Numbered from the stretch's first letter, positions 37,957 through 47,369 are shown. The stretch: 64,000 nucleotides of DNA from Bradyrhizobium sp. CCH5-F6 (GCF_001556045.1 NZ_LSIC01000073.1:186001-250000); one strand, 5' to 3'. Notes: generated from the letters alone by a model not told the origin. Numbers and translations are program-made.

Positions 37957-38034
37957 GTAGCCCGCATGAGCGTAGCGATATGCGGGTGGAGTGATCCCGG
38001 ATGTCGCTGCGCTCATCCGGGCTACGGCGGCGGT
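37957..38034. repeat. Palindromic TAGCCCGCATGAGCG-type repeat
   Basis: CGTAGCCCGCATGAGCGTAGCGATATGCGGG followed by CCCGGATGTCGCTGCGCTCATCCGGGCTACG: two nested hairpins with matching outer TAGCCCG/CGGGCTA arms. A second copy lies at 47370-47440. It fills the gap between convergent genes. Confidence 0.8.
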
Positions 38035-38037
38035 GAT

Positions 38038-38451
38038 CTACACCCCGCCCATCTTGCAGACGAGTTTCCACTCCTCCGCCGTCACCGGCTGCACCGACAG
38101 GCGTGAATATTTCACGAGCGCCATGTCGGCGAGCTTCTTCTCGGCCTTGACCGCGGCCATCGTCACCGGCGTCGCCAGGGGCTTGTCGGCCTTGATGTCG
38201 ACGCAGACGAATTTACTGGTCTTGTCGGTCGGATCCGGATAGGCCTCCTTGATGACCTCCGCGATCCCGACGATCTCCTTGCCCTCGTTGGAATGATAGA
38301 AGAACGCCTTGTCACCCTTCTTCATGTTCACGAGGTTCTGGCGCGCGGTGAAATTGCGCACGCCGGTCCAGGCCTCGCCCTTGGCGCCTTTCGCGACCTG
38401 CTGGTCCCAGGACCACACCGACGGTTCGGATTTCACGAGCCAGTACGCCAT
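38038..38451 (-). CDS. EVE domain-containing protein
   Basis: 137 residues, a single EVE (PUA-like) domain: YWLVKSEPSVWSWDQ at the start, WTGVRNFTARQNLVNMKKGDKAFFYHS and GIAEVIKEAYPDPT follow. EVE domains are readers of modified nucleic-acid bases, and eukaryotic THYN1 is a relative; solo bacterial copies like this one have unknown targets. It sits 2 bases downstream of gpsA, so it is cotranscribed with the gpsA-tsaD pair. Confidence 0.93.
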   Translation of the reverse strand: MAYWLVKSEPSVWSWDQQVAKGAKGEAWTGVRNFTARQNLVNMKKGDKAFFYHSNEGKEIVGIAEVIKEAYPDPTDKTSKFVCVDIKADKPLATPVTMAAVKAEKKLADMALVKYSRLSVQPVTAEEWKLVCKMGGV

Positions 38452-38453
38452 GC

Positions 38454-39434
38454 TTATTCCTCTGCCTTGAAGGGGCGCGTCATCAGCGCCGAGATCGCGG
38501 CGTCGATCGTGCGGCGGCCGCTCAGGATCGCCGCGACCGCCTCTGATACCGGCAACTCGATGTGTTGCGAAGCTGCGAGTTCGATCAGCACGGGTGCCGT
38601 GAACTCGCCCTCGGCGAGCTTGCCGGCGGGAGGCTGCTCGCCGCGTCCCAGCGCGAGCCCGAGCGCGAAGTTGCGCGATTGCGGGCTCGAGCAGGTCAGG
38701 ATCAAATCGCCGAGACCCGACAAGCCGGTGAGCGTCTCGCTGCGCGCGCCGAGCGCGCGGCCAAGACGCGTCAACTCCGCAAAGCCGCGGGTCGTGAGCG
38801 CAGCCTGGGCCGAGGCGCCGAGCTTGCGCCCGACCGCGATGCCCACCGCGATTGCCAGCACGTTCTTGGCCGCACCGCCGATCTCGACACCCCGGATGTC
38901 CGTGGAGTGATAGGGCCGGAACGTCGGCGAGCCCAGTGCCAGCACGAGCGCGCTCGCCAGCGTCTCATCGCTTGCTGCCAGGGTCACCGCCGTCGGCAGG
39001 CCGCGCGCGACGTCGTCGGCGAAGCTCGGGCCCGACAGGATGGCCGGTTGCGCGTGCGGTGCGGCCTCGGCGATCACGTCGGTCATGAACTTGTGGGTGC
39101 CGTGCTCGATCCCCTTGGCGCAGGCGACGATCGGCACCGGCCTTGCCAGATGCGATACCAGCATGTTGACGGCGCCGCGCAAATGTTGCGCCGGTGTCGC
39201 AATCAGCAGCATGTCCGCGCGCGCCGCGAGAGAAAGATCGCTCGTCACGACGATGTCAGGCGCAAGCTGGACGCCCGGCAGCCGCGGATTGTCGCGTGTC
39301 GATGCGATCCGCCTCGCATGTTCGGTGTTGCGTGCCCACAGCGTCACGGTACGCCCGGCTCGCGCTGCAACGGTCGCCAGCGCCGTGCCCCAGGCGCCGG
39401 CGCCGATCACCGCGACGGAGTCGAACGCCGACAT
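38454..39434 (-). CDS. gpsA: Glycerol-3-phosphate dehydrogenase [NAD(P)+]
   Basis: 326 residues. N-terminal NAD(P) loop [55 protein letters not shown]; catalytic [15 protein letters not shown] with its Lys; [19 protein letters not shown]. It reduces dihydroxyacetone phosphate to sn-glycerol-3-phosphate for phospholipid synthesis. Start at 39434, 2 bases after the tsaD stop, indicates tight translational coupling. Confidence 0.96.
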   Translation of the reverse strand: MSAFDSVAVIGAGAWGTALATVAARAGRTVTLWARNTEHARRIASTRDNPRLPGVQLAPDIVVTSDLSLAARADMLLIATPAQHLRGAVNMLVSHLARPVPIVACAKGIEHGTHKFMTDVIAEAAPHAQPAILSGPSFADDVARGLPTAVTLAASDETLASALVLALGSPTFRPYHSTDIRGVEIGGAAKNVLAIAVGIAVGRKLGASAQAALTTRGFAELTRLGRALGARSETLTGLSGLGDLILTCSSPQSRNFALGLALGRGEQPPAGKLAEGEFTAPVLIELAASQHIELPVSEAVAAILSGRRTIDAAISALMTRPFKAEE

Positions 39435-39436
39435 CG

Positions 39437-40510
39437 CTAGAATCCCGCCCGCGTCTTGCCGTAACCGGCGGGCGCCGTCGCGTTGGCGTCGAGCAGCCAT
39501 CGTGCGCGCGGCTGCGCTTCCATCGTGTCGGTCAGGCCGAGCGCGAGGCGTTCGGCGCCGGCCCATGCGATCATTGCGCCGTTGTCGGTGCAGAGCGCGG
39601 GCGGCGGCACGATCAGTTGCGTCTGCGCTTGATTCGCGACGTCATCGAGAGCGCTGCGGATCGCCTGATTGGCGGCGACGCCGCCGGCAGCGACGAGTGC
39701 GTGCGGCGCGCCGAACCTTTCGCGGAAAAGCCTGAGGCCGACGCTGAGCCTGTCGGCGATCGAGTCGAGCACGGCGGCCTGAAAACTCGCGCAGAGATCG
39801 TTGACGTCCTGCGGCGTGAGCTCAGCCAGCCGGCTCGCTTCGGTGCGCACCGCCGTCTTCAATCCCGACAGCGAGAAATTGGCATCGGGGCGTCCCTGCA
39901 TCGGCCGAGGAAACGCAAAGCGCGTGGCGTCGCCGGCTGCCGCAGCGCGTTCCACCTGCGGCCCGCCGGGATAGGGCAGCCCCAGCATCTTCGCGACCTT
40001 GTCGAAGGCCTCGCCGATCGCGTCGTCGACCGTGGTGCCGAGCCGTACATATTGGCCGACGCCGGTGACTGCGACGATCTGGGTATGGCCGCCGGAGGCG
40101 AGGAAGAGGCAATAGGGAAATTCGATCCCATCGGTGAGCCGAGGCGTCAGCGCATGCGCTTCGAGATGGTTCACCGCGATCAGCGGCGTGTCGTGCACCA
40201 TCGCGATCGCCTTTGCGGTGGTGAGCCCGACGATGACGCCGCCGATCAGGCCGGGTCCCGCGGCGGCTGCGACGCCGCTCAGTTGGGCGAAGCCGATGCC
40301 GGCCTCACGCATGGCGCGATCGATGATGCCGTCGAGCAGATCGACATGAGCTCGGGCCGCGATCTCCGGCACGACGCCGCCGAAGCGGGCATGCTCCTCG
40401 ACCTGCGACCTCACGATGTTGGACAGGATCTTGCCGCTGCCGTCAGGCGCGCGCTCGATCACGGCAGCCGCGGTTTCGTCGCAGGTGGTTTCTATGCCCA
40501 GCACCAGCAT
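39437..40510 (-). CDS. tsaD: tRNA N6-adenosine threonylcarbamoyltransferase TsaD
   Basis: 357 residues, ASKHA-fold Kae1/Qri7/TsaD family. [29 protein letters not shown], and the metal-binding NHLEAH motif are present with [11 protein letters not shown] and [11 protein letters not shown]. With TsaB, TsaE and TsaC product it makes t6A37 in ANN-decoding tRNAs, an essential modification. Start is uncertain: ATG 40510 matches the family opening, but an in-frame TTG at 40528 has the better ribosome binding site (AAGGGCG) and would add six residues. Divergent from hemD. Confidence 0.96.
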   Translation of the reverse strand: MLVLGIETTCDETAAAVIERAPDGSGKILSNIVRSQVEEHARFGGVVPEIAARAHVDLLDGIIDRAMREAGIGFAQLSGVAAAAGPGLIGGVIVGLTTAKAIAMVHDTPLIAVNHLEAHALTPRLTDGIEFPYCLFLASGGHTQIVAVTGVGQYVRLGTTVDDAIGEAFDKVAKMLGLPYPGGPQVERAAAAGDATRFAFPRPMQGRPDANFSLSGLKTAVRTEASRLAELTPQDVNDLCASFQAAVLDSIADRLSVGLRLFRERFGAPHALVAAGGVAANQAIRSALDDVANQAQTQLIVPPPALCTDNGAMIAWAGAERLALGLTDTMEAQPRARWLLDANATAPAGYGKTRAGF

Positions 40511-40659
40511 TGGCGAATTGTTATCCAATTTGCGCCCTTGCGCTCATCCATAAAGCAGAGTTCTGGTACGTCCGGTAGCATCCCGAGGTCGGCTTGCGCA
40601 ATCGTGACGCGCGGCCGTCCAGGTCAATGCGTCCGCCACGTGGTTCGGGAACAGCAGCG

Positions 40660-41406
40660 ATGTCCATTCTTGTCACACGGCCGCATCCCGACAATGAGGC
40701 GACGGCGGAAAGCCTGCGCGCGCGCGGCCATGCTGTGCTGCTGGCCCCGGTGCTCAAGTTCGAGCCGGTCGCATTCCTTGGCGAGAGTGAGGCTCCCTAT
40801 GGGGCCGTTCTCGTCACGTCAGCCAACGCGATCCGCGGCCTCGCGCCGCAAATGCCGGGTCTCGATCTCCTGGAGCTGCCTTTGTTTGCGGTCGGCGAGC
40901 ATACGGCTGCTGCGGCGCGCGCGGCCGGTTTTACCGAGGTGATTGTCGCCGGCGGCGATGCTGCTTCCTTGCGCGACAAGGTGATGCAGAGCGCGCGCGA
41001 CAAGGTACTGAAAAAGAAGAGCGCACTGCTGTATCTCGCCGGCGCGGATCTGTCGCGCGACCTCGGCGGCGAACTCGGTGCCGAGGGGTTCCGTGTGGTC
41101 ACGCAGACGACCTATCGCATGGCGCCGGTCACGCATCTGCCGCGTGAGGTTTGCGAGGCCTTTGCCGCCCACGCGGTCGAGGCGGTGCTGCACTACTCCC
41201 GGCGCAGCGCACGAGCGTTTCTGGATGCGGCGCGTGACGAAGGCGTCGAAATTTCGGCGCTGGCTATCCCCCATTGCTGCCTGTCCGCGACCGTTGCGAG
41301 CGTGCTGCGCGACGCCGGCGCGTCACAGGTTCTGGTGGCCGCAACGCCGGACGAAAGTGCCTTATTCGACACCTTGGAGCGTGCGTTGCGCACCCGTTTG
41401 GCGTAA
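40660..41406 (+). CDS. hemD: Uroporphyrinogen-III synthase
   Basis: 248 residues, HemD two-domain fold with the family's low sequence conservation: MSILVTRPHPDNEATAESLR, LVTSANAIRGLA, FAVGEHTAAAARAAGF, and a C-terminal HYSRRSARAFLDAA with CLSATVASVLRDAGA. It cyclises hydroxymethylbilane to uroporphyrinogen III for heme and corrin synthesis. It is the first gene of a plus-strand operon with the Mic60-like and hemY genes. In many Rhizobiales hemC lies between tsaD and hemD; here only 149 bases separate them and no hemC is present. Confidence 0.9.
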   Translation: MSILVTRPHPDNEATAESLRARGHAVLLAPVLKFEPVAFLGESEAPYGAVLVTSANAIRGLAPQMPGLDLLELPLFAVGEHTAAAARAAGFTEVIVAGGDAASLRDKVMQSARDKVLKKKSALLYLAGADLSRDLGGELGAEGFRVVTQTTYRMAPVTHLPREVCEAFAAHAVEAVLHYSRRSARAFLDAARDEGVEISALAIPHCCLSATVASVLRDAGASQVLVAATPDESALFDTLERALRTRLA

Positions 41407-41469
41407 GAGGTCTGGCCGAATCCGACGCAATCTTGTTCACCTGGTATGGAAGTGTGAGGAACCGTCACG

Positions 41470-42723
41470 ATGGCCGACGACAAGCCTGAAGACGCTGGAT
41501 TGGCGCCCGACGAGGGTCGTGCCAGGCGCACCCCGCCCACCATCGATCTTGAGGCGACGGAAGTCTCGACCCAGCCGCAGCAGGTCGCGGGCGAGCCTGA
41601 GGCGCCCGAGCATGCCGCGCAGGAGCAGGCCAGGGTCGAAGAACCGGGATCGGAAGAGATCAAGGCCGAGCCTCAGTCCGAGTCTGCAGAGGAGCAGGTT
41701 TCCGTAGCGGCCGCACCCGTGTCGGCGCCGATTTCCCCCTGGGTCGTTGCGCCATTCTCCGGCGCCGCCGCAGCGGCAGTCGTGATCGCGGTGGGCTGGA
41801 TGCTGGGCTGGCCCGCGGTGCAGGCGCCGCCCGCCGCGCCGCAGGTCACCAGTGCGTCCGTCGATGCGCTGAGCGCACGCATAGCCGCAGTAGAAGCCAA
41901 GGCCGGCAAGCCCGCAGCCGATCCGGCCATGGCGGCGCGGATCGACGCGCTGGAGAAATCCGCAAGCAGCCTGCGCAGCGACATGGCCAGTTTGCGTGCG
42001 CAGTCCGACAGGACCGCGAGCGCCCTCAACGACGTGAAAGCGGCGGCGCCTGCCGCAGCACCTGATCTTGCCGCTGTCCTCGACCGCATCGCCCAGCTCG
42101 AGCGCGCGAGCAAGACGGAGCGCGCCGAGCTCGCACAGCAGGGCGAGAAGATCGCCGCCGCCATGACGGTGGACGACAGGCCGCTGCGCAACGTGGTGGC
42201 GGCGGCCCTGCTCGACGTCGCCGTTCGCCACGGCGATCCCTATCAATCGCAACTGATTGCGGCGCGGTCGCTTGCGGCCAAGCCGGACATGCTGAAGCCG
42301 CTCGACGCGTTTGCGTCGTCCGGCATTCCGACGCCGGTCGCATTGAGCCGCGAGCTCCTCAACATCGTGCCGAAGCTGTCGCCGCCGGCGGAAGCTCCGG
42401 CGAGCGACGCCGGCATCGTCGAGCGTCTCCAGGCGGGAGCGTCAAAACTCGTTCGCATCGAGCGCACCGACAGGGCCGGCAACGATCGCGGCGCCATCGT
42501 TGCGCGCGTGACGGCGGCTGCGCTCCGCAACGATTTCGCGGAAGCGCGGCGCGAGCTGAAGACTCTGCCCGAGGCCGATCGTGCCCCGGCGCAAGCCTGG
42601 CTCGACAAGGCCGATGCCCGCGAAGCCGCGCTCGCCGCGTCCCGCAAATTCGCCGACGATGCCATGGCGGATCTCGCCAAGCCTGACTCTGTCAAGTCTG
42701 ATCCGGTCAAGCCTCCTCAGTAA
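41470..42723 (+). CDS. Mic60/mitofilin-like inner membrane protein
   Basis: 417 residues, COG4223 type. Acidic, Pro/Glu-rich cytoplasmic N-terminus (~1-90), one transmembrane helix (~92-115, PFSGAAAAAVVIAVGWMLGW), a coiled-coil stretch (~130-235; ISARIAAVEAKAGKPA-like and LERASKTERAELAQQGEKI) and a C-terminal mitofilin-like domain ending ADAREAALAASRKFADDAM. Alphaproteobacterial Mic60 is the proposed ancestor of the mitochondrial cristae-organising protein and is characteristically encoded between hemD and hemY, as here. Confidence 0.88.
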   Translation: MADDKPEDAGLAPDEGRARRTPPTIDLEATEVSTQPQQVAGEPEAPEHAAQEQARVEEPGSEEIKAEPQSESAEEQVSVAAAPVSAPISPWVVAPFSGAAAAAVVIAVGWMLGWPAVQAPPAAPQVTSASVDALSARIAAVEAKAGKPAADPAMAARIDALEKSASSLRSDMASLRAQSDRTASALNDVKAAAPAAAPDLAAVLDRIAQLERASKTERAELAQQGEKIAAAMTVDDRPLRNVVAAALLDVAVRHGDPYQSQLIAARSLAAKPDMLKPLDAFASSGIPTPVALSRELLNIVPKLSPPAEAPASDAGIVERLQAGASKLVRIERTDRAGNDRGAIVARVTAAALRNDFAEARRELKTLPEADRAPAQAWLDKADAREAALAASRKFADDAMADLAKPDSVKSDPVKPPQ

Positions 42724-42759
42724 AGGGTCGCGCAACAATCGGCGCGTATAGGGATCGCC

Positions 42760-44532
42760 ATGCTTCGCATCGTCCTCTTTCTCGTCCTGATCGCACTGGC
42801 GGCGGCCGGCGCGGCCTGGGTTGCCGATCAGCCCGGCGATCTCGTGCTGACCGCGGGTGGTTTCCGAATCTCGACGACGCTTCCCAGGTTCGTGTTCCTG
42901 CTTGGCCTGTTTGCCGCAGCCGTCGTGCTGGTCTGGAGCATTCTGACGACGATCTGGCGCACGCCCGGGCGCCTGCGTCGCCGTCGCCACGAAAAGCGCC
43001 AGGCGCGGGGACGCCACGCCATCACCCACGGCCTTCTCGCCATCGGTCACGGCGATCCTGGGCTCGCCCGCCGTCACGCCGACGCGGCGCGGCGGCATGC
43101 GCCGAACGATCCGCTCGCGCTGCTGCTGCACGCGCAGTCGGCGCAGCTCGAAGGCAATCGCGACGAGGCGCAGCGCGTCTTCCGCGTCATGGCCGAGCGC
43201 GAGGATACACGGCTGCTCGGCCTGCGCGGCCTGTTCATCGAGGCGCAGCGCGCCGACGATGCGGTCGGCGCGGTGATGATCGCGGAGGAAGCGATCAAGC
43301 TGTCGCCGTCCTCGACCTGGGCTTCTCATGCGGTGCTCGGCTTCCGCTGCGCGCGCGGGGACTGGAGCGGCGCACTCACGATTCTCGACTCGAATCTGCG
43401 CGCGGGGCAGATCGACAAGCAGACCTATCGCCGGCAGCGCGGCGTCCTGCTCACCGCGCGCGCGCTGGAACTGGAAACGATGGACCGCGACGTCGCGCGC
43501 GAGAGCGCGATGGAGGCGGTCAAGCTCGCACCGACCCTGGTGCCGGCGGCGGTGCTCGCGGCGAAATTCGAGAGCGAGGCGCATCAGGTGCGCCGCGCCA
43601 TGAAGCTGGTGGAAGCCGCCTGGCTCGCCAATCCGCACCCCGATCTCGCGGATGCCTATGCGCATGTGAAGCTCGGCGATACCGCCTGGCACCGCCTGCA
43701 ACGGGTCGAGACCCTCGCCGCGAAGACGCCGGCCGACAAGCCCGGCCATTTCGAAGGCCAGCTCGCGATCGCACGCGCTGCCATCGACGCCTCGGAGTTC
43801 GCCCGCGCGCGCGAGGTGCTCGCGCCTTATCTCAAGGATCCGACCCAGCGCGTTGCGCTGCTGATGGCCGAGATCGAGCGCACCGAGCATGGCGACGGCG
43901 GCCGCGCCCGCGCCTGGACCTTGCGCGCGGTGCGCGCGCGCCTCGATCCCGCCTGGACCGCGGACGGCTATGTCAGCGAGCGCTGGCGACCGGTCTCTCC
44001 GGTCACCGGCCGCCTCGATGCGTTCCAGTGGCAGACGCCGGTCGCGAGCCTGCCCTCGGACAGGGGCGCGATGATCGAATCCTCGGCGTTCGAGGAAGCC
44101 ATGCTGGCCGCCCCGCCGCCGAAGCGGGTGGCGGCACCCGCAAGCGACATCCCGGTGGAACCGGCAGTGGCGGCTCCGGCCCCGACACCGGCCGCCCAGG
44201 ACAATTCGCCCCCTGAGGCCAAGGAGACGCCAAAGGAAGCCGCGAAGGAGGCGCCAAAGGAAGAGCCGATGGTCACGCCCGCCGAGCCGGCCGATCCGGC
44301 TCCGGCGCCCGCCGAATCATCGCCGCCAGCGGCAACGCCGGTCTTCCGAACCCGGGCTGACCTCGGCAAGCCGGCCCCGGCACCAATCCAGGCCATCATC
44401 CCGATCGTCCGCGCACCGGATGATCCCGGGATCGACGACGACGGCCCGACCGATGAATTTACGGAACAAATCGGCACGCCGAAGGCCCAGGCCGGCGGCT
44501 GGCGCGGTTTCTGGTCCCGCTGGGGCGCGTGA
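42760..44532 (+). CDS. hemY: HemY-type TPR membrane protein
   Basis: 590 residues. Two N-terminal transmembrane helices (LRIVLFLVLIALAAAGAAWV and FVFLLGLFAAAVVLVWSIL) and then TPR helices (LLAIGHGDPGLARRHADAA..., LLLHAQSAQLEGNRDEAQRVF), the layout of the enterobacterial-type HemY. This is not protoporphyrinogen oxidase. Its function in heme synthesis is poorly defined. The C-terminal ~130 residues are a Pro/Ala/Glu-rich low-complexity tail, longer than in E. coli HemY. 36 bases after the Mic60-like gene, same operon. Confidence 0.9.
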   Translation: MLRIVLFLVLIALAAAGAAWVADQPGDLVLTAGGFRISTTLPRFVFLLGLFAAAVVLVWSILTTIWRTPGRLRRRRHEKRQARGRHAITHGLLAIGHGDPGLARRHADAARRHAPNDPLALLLHAQSAQLEGNRDEAQRVFRVMAEREDTRLLGLRGLFIEAQRADDAVGAVMIAEEAIKLSPSSTWASHAVLGFRCARGDWSGALTILDSNLRAGQIDKQTYRRQRGVLLTARALELETMDRDVARESAMEAVKLAPTLVPAAVLAAKFESEAHQVRRAMKLVEAAWLANPHPDLADAYAHVKLGDTAWHRLQRVETLAAKTPADKPGHFEGQLAIARAAIDASEFARAREVLAPYLKDPTQRVALLMAEIERTEHGDGGRARAWTLRAVRARLDPAWTADGYVSERWRPVSPVTGRLDAFQWQTPVASLPSDRGAMIESSAFEEAMLAAPPPKRVAAPASDIPVEPAVAAPAPTPAAQDNSPPEAKETPKEAAKEAPKEEPMVTPAEPADPAPAPAESSPPAATPVFRTRADLGKPAPAPIQAIIPIVRAPDDPGIDDDGPTDEFTEQIGTPKAQAGGWRGFWSRWGA

Positions 44533-44631
44533 GGCGATTTCGCCTCCCGCTTGTCCTTGCCAATTCGGGCCGTGCCCGATATCAGGAGCGCGCGTATCGG
44601 GGCCGGTATCGTCCGGTCTCCGGCAGGGTTC

Positions 44632-44707
44632 GCCGCAATAGCTCAGTCGGTAGAGCACGTCATTCGTAATGACGGGGTCGGGGGTTCGAATCCCTCTTGC
44701 GGCACCA
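44632..44707 (+). tRNA. tRNA-Thr (CGT)
   Basis: Acceptor GCCGCAA/TTGCGGC, D-arm GCTC-AGTCGGTA-GAGC, anticodon stem CGTCA/TGACG with loop TTCGTAA (anticodon CGT, codon ACG), T-arm GGGGG-TTCGAAT-CCCTC. Discriminator A, CCA encoded. Confidence 0.97.
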
Positions 44708-44877
44708 GCGCCCCGTTTGTCCGGCCCGAAGAGACAGGTTCAGCCGGTCCCGCAAACGCGGCGTTTCGACCAGCGCGTCGGCCTTCATGAAGGCTCGTTC
44801 AGCCGGGTGATCGCGATCACATAACCTCAGACATGTCTCCCCTAACGTCTTGGTCACAAAACACGGGGAGACTTCAC

Positions 44878-45270
44878 ATGCGCAAGATCATTCTGGTTGC
44901 CGTCATGCTCGTGGCTTCTGCGTCTGCCCAGGCAGGCGGCTCACGCAGTCTGTCCTTGGCCGCGGCAGGCGAACAGAGCCCCGCTCCGCAAACGGCGACG
45001 TCGGTTGCCACTGTCACGACGCAGGTGAGCGAAGCCGCGCCAGCTACGGACGCTCCAAAATATTCCGATCGTCCGCCGGCGGTGTCGCTCTCCGCGCCGC
45101 TTCCGGCGACCGCTCCGACGGTGACCACGCCCACGACGACTCCCGCGCCCGTCACTGCGACCAAGCCTGCTGTCAAAAGCGCGGCAAGGACGGACAAGCC
45201 GAAGCACAAGCGCAGCTGGACCGAGCGCCGCATCATCAGCGAACTGCATCGTCACGGCATCTATTGGTAA
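44878..45270 (+). CDS. Small secreted Thr/Pro/Ala-rich protein
   Basis: 130 residues with a signal peptide (MRKIILVAVMLVASASAQAG). The mature chain is low complexity (repeated TTTPAPVTATKPAV-type stretches) and ends in a basic motif TERRIISELHRHGIYW. I recall similar basic C-terminal ...ELHRHGIYW endings in small Bradyrhizobium proteins, but no function is known. GGGGAGAC upstream fixes the start at 44878, not the in-frame ATG at 44833. A terminator-like hairpin follows. Confidence 0.75.
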   Translation: MRKIILVAVMLVASASAQAGGSRSLSLAAAGEQSPAPQTATSVATVTTQVSEAAPATDAPKYSDRPPAVSLSAPLPATAPTVTTPTTTPAPVTATKPAVKSAARTDKPKHKRSWTERRIISELHRHGIYW

Positions 45271-45288
45271 GCCGCTCGCTCAACGCAA

Positions 45289-45313
45289 ATGGCCGGGCGA
45301 AAAGCCCGGCCAT
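45289..45313. terminator. Hairpin between convergent genes
   Basis: ATGGCCGGGC-GAAAA-GCCCGGCCAT, a perfect 10-bp stem, between the small secreted-protein gene and the deacetylase gene. No long T tract follows on either strand, so termination is likely but not certain; it could serve both. Confidence 0.6.
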
Positions 45314-45337
45314 GCGCATTTGAATTGGTGGTCTGAG

Positions 45338-46387
45338 TTACTGCGAAACCGTCTGCACCACGCTCGAGATCGGACGCGCATTCGTGCCGGCGGTCGGCAC
45401 CTTCATGTCCTTCATCAGCGCCTCGTCATATTCCGGCAGCGTCTGGAGGCTCGTCTTGGCCTTCATCTGCACGACCTTGTAGCCCCCGGCCTTGAGCCGC
45501 GCGAGCAGCGTCGGCAACGCCAGGCCGGTGTTCTTCTGGAAATCGTGCATCAGGATGATGCCCTTGCCGAGCTTGTCGAGCCTGGTCATCACGGTCTCGA
45601 CGATCTTCTCCGGCGTCGCGCCCTTCCTGAAGTCGAAGGAGTCGATCTCGGTCGAGAACATCGCGACGTTGCGGGTGCCGAAATAGGCCACCATCGCCGG
45701 GTTGTGCTGAAGCTGCGGGAATCGGAAGAACGGCGCCGGGTTGGTGCCGAGCGCGAATCTCACCGCGCTGAAGCCCTTCTCGACCTCGTCCTTGACCTGT
45801 TGCTCCGTCAGCTTCTTGCTGTTCAGGTTGACATGCGACCAGGTGTGCGTGCCGACCGTGTGGCCCTGGGCCAGCACCTGCTTCAGGATTTCCGGATGAT
45901 AGGTCGCGTGCTTGCCGACGGAGAAGAACAGGCCCTTGGTGCATTCATCCGCGAGCGCCTTCAGCACCGCGGGCGTGTTGACGGGCCACGGACCGTCGTC
46001 GAAGGTCAGCACGACCTCCTTCTCGGTGAGGAAGTCGAATTGCTTGAAGTGCTCGAAGCCGAAGCCGGGACCGCCCGTGGTGTCGATCTCGACCACGCGG
46101 GCAACGCCAAGCGCGTTCGGATTGGCACAGACCTGCTTCTGCTGCACTGGCATGGCGGGCGCGGGCGCAGGAGTGGCTGCCGCCGGCTTGGCCGCGACGG
46201 CCGCAGTGGTCTCGACATCATCCTTGGCGGCGAGCTTCGCCTGTGCCGGCAATGGATCGGCGGCACGGGCGGCAACTGTCTTGGGAGCGCCCTGATCGGC
46301 GCGCGCGGAATAATAGAACCAACCGCCGGCGGCGATCACGACCGCCGCAACTACACTGGCCAGCATCAGGCCCAACGCATTACGCAT
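45338..46387 (-). CDS. Polysaccharide deacetylase (NodB-homology) family protein
   Basis: 349 residues. N-terminal transmembrane/signal segment (LGLMLASVVAAVVIAAGGWF), a Pro/Ala-rich stalk to ~105, then a NodB-homology domain: VVLTFDDGPW (metal-binding Asp pair), GKHATYHPEILKQV, HTVGTHTWSHVNL (metal His), and FFRFPQL. CE4 enzymes deacetylate chitin-like or peptidoglycan sugars in the envelope. It lacks nod-gene context, so it is not NodB. Start is ATG 46387 rather than the in-frame TTG 46402. Confidence 0.92.
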   Translation of the reverse strand: MRNALGLMLASVVAAVVIAAGGWFYYSARADQGAPKTVAARAADPLPAQAKLAAKDDVETTAAVAAKPAAATPAPAPAMPVQQKQVCANPNALGVARVVEIDTTGGPGFGFEHFKQFDFLTEKEVVLTFDDGPWPVNTPAVLKALADECTKGLFFSVGKHATYHPEILKQVLAQGHTVGTHTWSHVNLNSKKLTEQQVKDEVEKGFSAVRFALGTNPAPFFRFPQLQHNPAMVAYFGTRNVAMFSTEIDSFDFRKGATPEKIVETVMTRLDKLGKGIILMHDFQKNTGLALPTLLARLKAGGYKVVQMKAKTSLQTLPEYDEALMKDMKVPTAGTNARPISSVVQTVSQ

Positions 46388-46640
46388 CGCTACTCTTTCC
46401 AATTACGCAACCAAACTGGCGGAAACGCCCGCGCGACGAACCATTAATGCGAAGGAACAGTTAACGTGACACCAACGCGACGGCGGTTGCGGAGGAATTT
46501 CAGCGAGGTGCGCCAAAGTGACTGAGGTCACAGAGACTCGGCCTGTCGTGACCATCATCACAGTGGAAACGGTTTTGCTGGAGCATCGTAGCTCCCATCA
46601 ACAACGGGCCCGCCAGCGGCGGTGCCAATGGGAGCTTCAA

Positions 46641-46979
46641 ATGTCCAAGTGCATTTCCGCCAACCCCTCTTCTGCCAAGTGCCATTCTGCCAAGTCCCTG
46701 ACGAACAAGATCCGCGACACCAGCCTCGCCCTCGGCTTTGCCGCCATCGTCTCGATCGTCTCGACCAGCTCGAGCTTCGCCTTCTCGTCCGAAGCGCAGC
46801 AGATGTGCACCGGCGATGCCTTCCGCCTGTGCTCGGCGGAAATCCCCAACATCCCGAAGATCACGGCGTGCATGATCAAGCATCGTTCGGATCTGAGTGC
46901 CGGTTGCCGCGCGGTGATGGACAAGACCCTCGCCAAGGGCGCCTCGCGCAAGGTCGCTGACGCCCAGGACCAGCAGTAA
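46641..46979 (+). CDS. Secreted Cys-rich small protein (paralogue A)
   Basis: 112 residues. A long basic N-region (with two Cys) leads into a hydrophobic stretch (SLALGFAAIVSIVSTSSSFAF) that looks like a signal peptide; the mature part carries C-x7-C-x12-C-x11-C (MCTGDAFRLC, ITACMIKHRS, SAGC), like one cysteine-rich repeat of the GLG1/Cys_rich_FGFR family. A second small gene 163 bases downstream has the same pattern. Function unknown; disulfide-bonded periplasmic binding or scaffold protein is an inference. Start has GGGAGC upstream. Confidence 0.75.
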   Translation: MSKCISANPSSAKCHSAKSLTNKIRDTSLALGFAAIVSIVSTSSSFAFSSEAQQMCTGDAFRLCSAEIPNIPKITACMIKHRSDLSAGCRAVMDKTLAKGASRKVADAQDQQ

Positions 46980-47142
46980 GCAACGGTCATCGTTGCGTCG
47001 GTAAGCTCCCCTCGCGATGTGCCCCGGCGCGAAAGCCGGGGCCACGCGGCGGCACATGACGCTCCTCAACAAAGCCGTTGCGGCTCCGGGATCATCGCAC
47101 TAGCTTCGTCCGCGACTTGTTCCGGGCAAGAGGCATTACGCG

Positions 47143-47358
47143 ATGGCCAGATTTCTTTTCACGATCATTTTGCTCCTGTGCGCATCGCCCGCGTCCGCTC
47201 AACAGCAGCCGGGCCACGACGCCTGCGCGCGCGATGTCACGCGCTTCTGCCGCGCCGTGATGAACAATGGCGACGGCGCCGTGCTCGCCTGTCTGAAGCA
47301 GAACCGTGCCCGGCTGAGCAAGGGCTGCGAAAAGGTGCTGACGGACCACGGGCAATAG
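47143..47358 (+). CDS. Secreted Cys-rich small protein (paralogue B)
   Basis: 71 residues: signal peptide MARFLFTIILLLCASPASAQ, then C-x7-C-x13-C-x11-C (ACARDVTRFC, LACLKQNRA, SKGC), the same single cysteine-rich repeat as the preceding gene. The framework D..RFC....G.G...CL..N...LS..C is typical of Cys_rich_FGFR-type repeats. Short but clearly coding. No function is known for bacterial members. Confidence 0.8.
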   Translation: MARFLFTIILLLCASPASAQQQPGHDACARDVTRFCRAVMNNGDGAVLACLKQNRARLSKGCEKVLTDHGQ

Positions 47359-47369
47359 TGATCCCCTCT

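Noticed and set aside
40511..40659. Possible hemC remnant between tsaD and hemD
   Set aside because: No frame resembles HemC (no IGTRGSxLAxxQ start or dipyrromethane Cys context); the space is too short.
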